A stretch of 64,000 nucleotides of DNA from Acidimicrobiales bacterium (lineage in GTDB: Bacteria; Actinomycetota; Acidimicrobiia; Acidimicrobiales; Iamiaceae): the NCBI GenBank assembly GCA_020439505.1, contig JAGQSO010000016.1, forward strand, positions 22,348-86,347. The letters are read 5' to 3'. The first letter of the stretch is position 1. The number at the start of each line of letters is the position of its first letter. The notes beneath the pieces are model-generated. The model was given only the letters and a program-made list of their open reading frames with translations. It did no database searches and was not told where the DNA came from. A program made the position numbers and the translations under genes. This document shows, piece by piece, positions 60,031 to 64,000 of the stretch.

Positions 60031-62775
60031 TCACCCGTGCCAGGGGACCGGGGCGTCGGGACTGATCCCGTAGTGGGTGATGGCCGAGCTCACGGTGTCG
60101 GCGCCGACCTGTGAGTCGCGGGCCAACTCCGACAGGACCGCTACCACCAGGTGAGCGGCGTCGGTCTCGAAGAAGTGGCGCAGGGCGTCACGGGTGTCGG
60201 ATCGACCGAACCCGTCGGTGCCTAGCGACGTGTAGCGCCGCCCGGCGGGGATCCAGCGGGAGATCTGGTCGGGAACGCAGCGCATGAAATCGGTGACGGC
60301 CACCACCGGACCGCGGGTGCTCTCCAGGAGCTCGGTGACCCTCGGGATGCGGCCGGGCTCGGTCGGGTGCAGGCGGTTCCACCGTTCACACTCCATGGCC
60401 TGTTCCCGCAGCGCCTTGTAGGAGGTGGCGCTCCACAGCTCGGCGGCCACCCCCCACCGCTCGGCCAGTTCGGCCTGGGCCTGGCGGGCCGCGCCGTGGG
60501 CGGTTCCCGAGAACAGGATCGTGGCCGGAGCGGCGTCGGGCACATCGGGGGCGGCCGCCCACCGGTAGAGGCCTTCGATTATCCCGGCCTCGACCCCGTC
60601 GGGCATCGGGGGCTGGAGGTAGTTCTCGTTGTAGAGGGTCAGGTAGAAGAAGACGTCATGGGGGTCGTCGCCGTACATGTGCTCGATCCCGTGGCGGACG
60701 ATCTCGGCCGTTTCATAGGCGAAGGCCGGGTCGTAGGCGACACACGACGGCACGGTGGAGGCCAGGACGTGGCTGTGACCGTCGAGGTGTTGGAGCCCTT
60801 CGCCCGACAGGGTGGTCCGCCCGGCGGTGGCCCCCAACAGGAAGCCTCGGGCCCTGGCATCAGCGGCCGCCCAGATCAGGTCCCCGACCCGTTGGAACCC
60901 GAACATCGAATAGAAGGTGAAGAACGGCACCATCGGCACGCCCCGGTGGGCATAGGAGGTGGCCGCCGCGATCCACGACGCCGTGGCTCCGGCCTCGGTG
61001 ATGCCCTCCTCCAGGATCTGGCCGTCGAGGGCCTCGTGGTAGGACAACAAAAGGTCGTGGTCCACCGGTTCGTACTTCTGGCCGTGGGGGGCGTAGATGC
61101 CGATCTCTCGGAACAGGGCGTCCATGCCGAAGGTTCGGGCCTCGTCGGGGATGATCGGAACCACCCGGGGACCGAAGTTCGGCTCGCGCACCATGGAGCG
61201 CAGCAGTCGAGTGAAGGCGGTGGTGGTCGAGGCGACCTGCTGGCCTGATCCGGCCCGGAACTCCTCGAACGTCGCCGGGGCCGGCATGGGGAGAGGTCGG
61301 CTGGTCCGGGTGGTACGCGAGGGGAGCGAACCACCGAGCGCCCGACGACGAGCCATCAGGTAGTCGTGGGCGGGTGAACCGGCGGGCGGACGGTAGTAGG
61401 GGGGTTCGAGGCCATCGGCCAGGGATTCCTCGGAGATCTCGGTCTCGAGGTGGAGGCGCTCGCGCAGTTGACGGAACTGCTCGTTGGTCATCTTCTTGAT
61501 CTGGTGGGTGGCGTTGCGGGCCTCGACCTCGGGGCCCAGGGTCCAGCCCTTGATGGTCTTGGCCAGGATCACCGATGGTCGGCCTCGGGTCTCGGTGGCG
61601 GCCTTGAAGGCGGCGTAGACCTTGGCGTAATCGTGGCCACCACGGGGCAGGCGTCGGAGGTCGTCGTCGGACAGGTGCTCCACCAGTGCCCGCAGCCGCG
61701 GATCGGGTCCAAAGAAGTGCTCGCGTATGTAGGTACCGTCGGCCACGGTGTAGCGCTGGAACTCACCGTCGAGGGTGCTGTTCATCTTGTCCAACAGGAC
61801 ACCGTCGACGTCTCGGGCCAGCAGGTCGTCCCACGCTGATCCCCACACCACCTTGATCACGTTCCATCCCGCCCCGCGGAACGCGCCCTCCAGTTCCTGG
61901 ATGATCTTGCCGTTTCCTCGCACCGGCCCGTCGAGGCGTTGGAGGTTGCAGTTCACGATCCAGGTCAGGTTGTCCAGGCCCTCGCGGCCGGCCAGGGAGA
62001 TGGCGCCCAGGGTCTCGGGCTCGTCGGTCTCTCCGTCTCCCACGAAGCACCACACCCGGCTGGCGGAGGTGTCGTCGATCTGACGGTGGTGGAGGTAGCG
62101 ATAGAAGCGGGCCTGGTACAGCGAGGTGATGGGGCCGAGGCCCATCGAGACCGTGGGGTACTCCCAGAAGTCGGGCATCAGGCGGGGGTGGGGGTAGCTG
62201 GACAGCCCCCGACCCGGGGCCCCGTCGCCCATGTCGACCTCGCGTCGGAACCGGTCCAGGTCGACCTCGTCGAGGCGGCCCTCCAGAAAGGCCCGGGCGT
62301 AGATACCGGGCGACGCGTGACCCTGCATGAACACCGCGTCTCCGGCGGTGCCGTCGTCCTTGCCGCGGAAGAACCAGTTGAAGCCCACGTCGAACAGCCC
62401 GGCCGACGAGGCGAAGGTGGCCAGGTGACCGCCGATGCCTTCGGCGCGGTGGTTGGCCTTGACCACCATCACCGCCGCGTTCCACCGGATGTAGGCCCGG
62501 ATCCGGCGCTCCAGATCCATGTCGCCCGGGAACCAGTAGTCACGCTCCTGGTCCCCGAGGGCAATGGTGTTGACGTAGGGGGTGCGCAGCGGGCCGGGGA
62601 CGTCGAGGCCCAACTCCTGGCTGCGGGCCATGATCCGCTGCACCAGGTATTCGGCCCGGGCGTCGCCCCGCTGGGCGTGCACGGCGTTGAGGGAGTCGAG
62701 CCATTCGGCGGTCTCGGCCGGATCGATGTCGGGCAGTTGCTCGTAGAACTCGTCGGGGGCCTGCATGGCGTCCAT
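60031..62775 (-). CDS. aceE: Pyruvate dehydrogenase E1 component, homodimeric type
   Basis: A 914-residue AceE that decarboxylates pyruvate and passes the acetyl group to the E2 lipoyl domain. GDGETDEPETLGAISLAGREGLDNLTWIVNCNLQRLDGPVRGN is the TPP-binding motif. ANHRAEGIGGHLATF, GHASPGIYARAFLEGRL and the C-terminal SLGTDGFGRSDTR are highly conserved. The homodimeric E1 is the usual actinobacterial type. The ATG at 62775 is preferred; an ATG at 62766 and a GTG at 62802 are alternatives. No E2 or E3 gene is adjacent in the window. Confidence 0.95.
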   Translation of the reverse strand: MDAMQAPDEFYEQLPDIDPAETAEWLDSLNAVHAQRGDARAEYLVQRIMARSQELGLDVPGPLRTPYVNTIALGDQERDYWFPGDMDLERRIRAYIRWNAAVMVVKANHRAEGIGGHLATFASSAGLFDVGFNWFFRGKDDGTAGDAVFMQGHASPGIYARAFLEGRLDEVDLDRFRREVDMGDGAPGRGLSSYPHPRLMPDFWEYPTVSMGLGPITSLYQARFYRYLHHRQIDDTSASRVWCFVGDGETDEPETLGAISLAGREGLDNLTWIVNCNLQRLDGPVRGNGKIIQELEGAFRGAGWNVIKVVWGSAWDDLLARDVDGVLLDKMNSTLDGEFQRYTVADGTYIREHFFGPDPRLRALVEHLSDDDLRRLPRGGHDYAKVYAAFKAATETRGRPSVILAKTIKGWTLGPEVEARNATHQIKKMTNEQFRQLRERLHLETEISEESLADGLEPPYYRPPAGSPAHDYLMARRRALGGSLPSRTTRTSRPLPMPAPATFEEFRAGSGQQVASTTTAFTRLLRSMVREPNFGPRVVPIIPDEARTFGMDALFREIGIYAPHGQKYEPVDHDLLLSYHEALDGQILEEGITEAGATASWIAAATSYAHRGVPMVPFFTFYSMFGFQRVGDLIWAAADARARGFLLGATAGRTTLSGEGLQHLDGHSHVLASTVPSCVAYDPAFAYETAEIVRHGIEHMYGDDPHDVFFYLTLYNENYLQPPMPDGVEAGIIEGLYRWAAAPDVPDAAPATILFSGTAHGAARQAQAELAERWGVAAELWSATSYKALREQAMECERWNRLHPTEPGRIPRVTELLESTRGPVVAVTDFMRCVPDQISRWIPAGRRYTSLGTDGFGRSDTRDALRHFFETDAAHLVVAVLSELARDSQVGADTVSSAITHYGISPDAPVPWHG

Positions 62776-62849
62776 GGTGCCCCCAAACAACGGGGTCTGC
62801 ACCTGGTGCCGTGTTCGGCGAGATCCTGGCGGTCTGGCATGGTGTGCCG

Positions 62850-63896
62850 GTGACGGCGCTGCGTATCTACACCGACGGGGCCTGCAGTGGGAACCCCGGT
62901 CCGGGCGGGTGGGCCTGGGCGTCGTCGGCCGACCACCACGCCAGTGGGGGTGAGCCCGAAACCACCAACAACCGCATGGAGCTGACCGCGGTCCTCCGGG
63001 CCATTCAGGACAACCCGTCTCCGCTGGTGGTGGTCATGGACTCCACCTACGTCAAGAACGGGTTGGAATCCTGGTCCAAGGGGTGGGTCCGCAACGGCTG
63101 GAAGACCAAGGCCGGTGAGCCGGTGAAGAACCGGGATCTGTGGGAGGCGCTACTTGCCGCGCTGGCCGAACGGCCCAAGGGTGAGGTCAGCTTCGAATGG
63201 GTCAAGGGACATTCGGGCGACATCATGAACGACCTGGTCGACGGGTTGGCGGTGGTCCAACGTGACGCCCACCGACCCGTCGGCGCTGCTCGATCGGCGG
63301 GCTCAGCGGGTGCAGCCGGAGGTGGAGGCAAGCTGTCGGAGTTGCCCGCCGACGAGCAACGAGCCGAGCGACGCCGACGAGACCCGAGGATCCCGGCGGG
63401 GTGGCTGCTGGCGGTGTTCGGGCACACCCCCGACCGCCTGGGAGGGTGGGATGACAACCCGGTCGCCGATCGGGTTCGTTCCGATCTGGTCGAGGTGATC
63501 GACGCCCTGGCCCGCCTCCATCCCGACCTGGTGGTGGTCACCGGGATCCGTCCGGGGTCCGAGCTTCTGGCCGCCGAGGCGGCCGAACGGGCAGAGGTTC
63601 CCTATGTGGCGGTGGTCGGGTTTCCCGGCATCGACCGGAACCTGTCCGCCGCCGCCCGCCAGCGCGGAGAGGCGGCGGCGGATCGGGCCGCCTCGGTGGT
63701 TCGCCTGGAACGCAAGGAACCCACCGACGTGGACAGCTTTCGGAAGGCCATGCGGCGCCGCGATGCCTGGATCATTGCGGCGGCCGACGAAGCGGTGCTG
63801 GTGTGGGACGAGGTGGACGACCGCCTGGCCCGGCTGCACGCTGACCTGGACTTGCGCCTGGGTGCGGGACTCACGGTCTTGCACCCACCTGGGTAG
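62850..63896 (+). CDS. rnhA: Ribonuclease HI fused to a SLOG-like domain
   Basis: A 348-residue two-domain protein. Residues 1-140 are RNase HI with all catalytic acids: YTDGACSGNPGPGGW, TTNNRMELTAV, VMDSTYVKNG and WVKGHSGDIMNDLVDGLA. After a Gly/Ala linker (about 150-165), residues 180-348 form a Rossmann-type domain: AVFGHTPDRLGGWDDNP, VVTGIRPGSELLAAEAAE, YVAVVGFPGIDRNLSA, then AVLVWDEVD. This looks like the SLOG superfamily (YpsA/DprA-like), which binds nucleotides or nucleic acid. GTG at 62850 gives the standard RNase HI start. It is divergent from aceE. Confidence 0.87.
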   Translation: MTALRIYTDGACSGNPGPGGWAWASSADHHASGGEPETTNNRMELTAVLRAIQDNPSPLVVVMDSTYVKNGLESWSKGWVRNGWKTKAGEPVKNRDLWEALLAALAERPKGEVSFEWVKGHSGDIMNDLVDGLAVVQRDAHRPVGAARSAGSAGAAGGGGKLSELPADEQRAERRRRDPRIPAGWLLAVFGHTPDRLGGWDDNPVADRVRSDLVEVIDALARLHPDLVVVTGIRPGSELLAAEAAERAEVPYVAVVGFPGIDRNLSAAARQRGEAAADRAASVVRLERKEPTDVDSFRKAMRRRDAWIIAAADEAVLVWDEVDDRLARLHADLDLRLGAGLTVLHPPG

Positions 63897-63905
63897 GTTC
63901 GGGCC
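63894..63905 (+). promoter_or_regulatory. Leaderless -10 box of the last gene
   Basis: TAGGTT (63894-63899), 6 nt, then the ATG at 63906. The hexamer overlaps the stop region of the RNase HI fusion gene. Confidence 0.5.
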
Positions 63906-64000
63906 ATGCGAGTCGGCGTCGACACCGGCGGCACCTTCACCGATGTCGTGACCGACGACGGCCGGGTGGCCAAGGTTCCCTCCACGCCCCGTGACCCCGG
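63906..64000 (+). CDS. Hydantoinase/oxoprolinase family protein, N-terminal fragment
   Basis: Only about 31 codons are in the window: MRVGVDTGGTFTDVVTDDG, then RVAKVPSTPRDPG. This is the phosphate-1-type ATP-binding start (DTGGTFTD) of HyuA/oxoprolinase/acetone carboxylase-like ATPases, which hydrolyse cyclic amides or carboxylate ketones with ATP. The true activity cannot be told from the fragment. Confidence 0.8.
   Translation, partial: MRVGVDTGGTFTDVVTDDGRVAKVPSTPRDP

Overview
This window is 64 kb of very GC-rich, densely packed chromosome from an actinobacterium. The family content fits Acidimicrobiia: IcmF beside a MarR repressor, DUF3097, DUF2332 and DUF2804 proteins, an actinobacterial-type AceE, and a galU-moeA-GlpR neighbourhood. 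Many genes also start straight at a TANNNT -10 box, as in leaderless actinobacterial transcripts. The taxonomic call is inference. I saw no insertion sequence, prophage, CRISPR array or rRNA. The only RNA gene found is one tRNA-Ala(CGC).

Layout. 1-5.9 kb: end of a B12-dependent mutase (icmF) with a divergent MarR regulator, a membrane protein, an MFS exporter, DUF3097, and an SPFH/membrane-protein pair. 6-16.9 kb: a MurA-like enzyme with Asp in place of the active-site Cys, a structured repeat, an ABC-F protein, an MFS permease, DUF2804, inositol-phosphate synthase, a CDF metal transporter, an Nfu-type Fe-S protein and a secreted lipase. 17-24.4 kb: dxs, a class III cyclase coupled to DUF2332, a flippase/PAP2 pair, an LppX-like lipoprotein and a hotdog thioesterase. 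24.4-27.2 kb: TldD/TldE protease pair.

27.2-31.5 kb is an envelope module: an L,D-transpeptidase lipoprotein, a membrane-tethered ECF sigma factor fused to a zinc-binding domain, a secreted DTTPD-repeat protein and UppP. The transpeptidase-sigma operon and the secreted-protein gene share a matching two-part promoter, which suggests an autoregulated sigma factor with a small local regulon.

31.5-41.9 kb: a SAF-domain protein, a YhaN-like ATPase paired with a nuclease-fold protein that has lost most metal ligands, FmdB, galU, and the molybdenum cofactor genes moeA and moaC-moaA. A GlpR-like membrane protein follows, then a 337-bp gene-free stretch (41555-41891). That stretch holds a 33/34-bp tandem duplication, the second copy of the structured repeat and a strong hairpin.

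42-53.7 kb: a CAP lipoprotein, tRNA-Ala, a ferredoxin/ferredoxin reductase pair behind a KstR-like operator, lysoplasmalogenase, a diguanylate cyclase, a phosphoesterase, PepN, a cell-wall hydrolase, small hypotheticals and an alpha/beta-hydrolase fold protein without its nucleophile Ser. 53.7-64 kb: an HhH-GPD protein, then a six-gene translationally coupled operon. It encodes a cytochrome-b-like membrane protein, a NasA-like molybdoenzyme, a four-cluster ferredoxin subunit, a Tat-type Rieske protein, a small membrane protein and a TehA/SLAC1 channel, and it would consume the molybdenum cofactor made by the moa/moe genes. AceE, an RNase HI-SLOG fusion and the start of a hydantoinase/oxoprolinase gene close the window.
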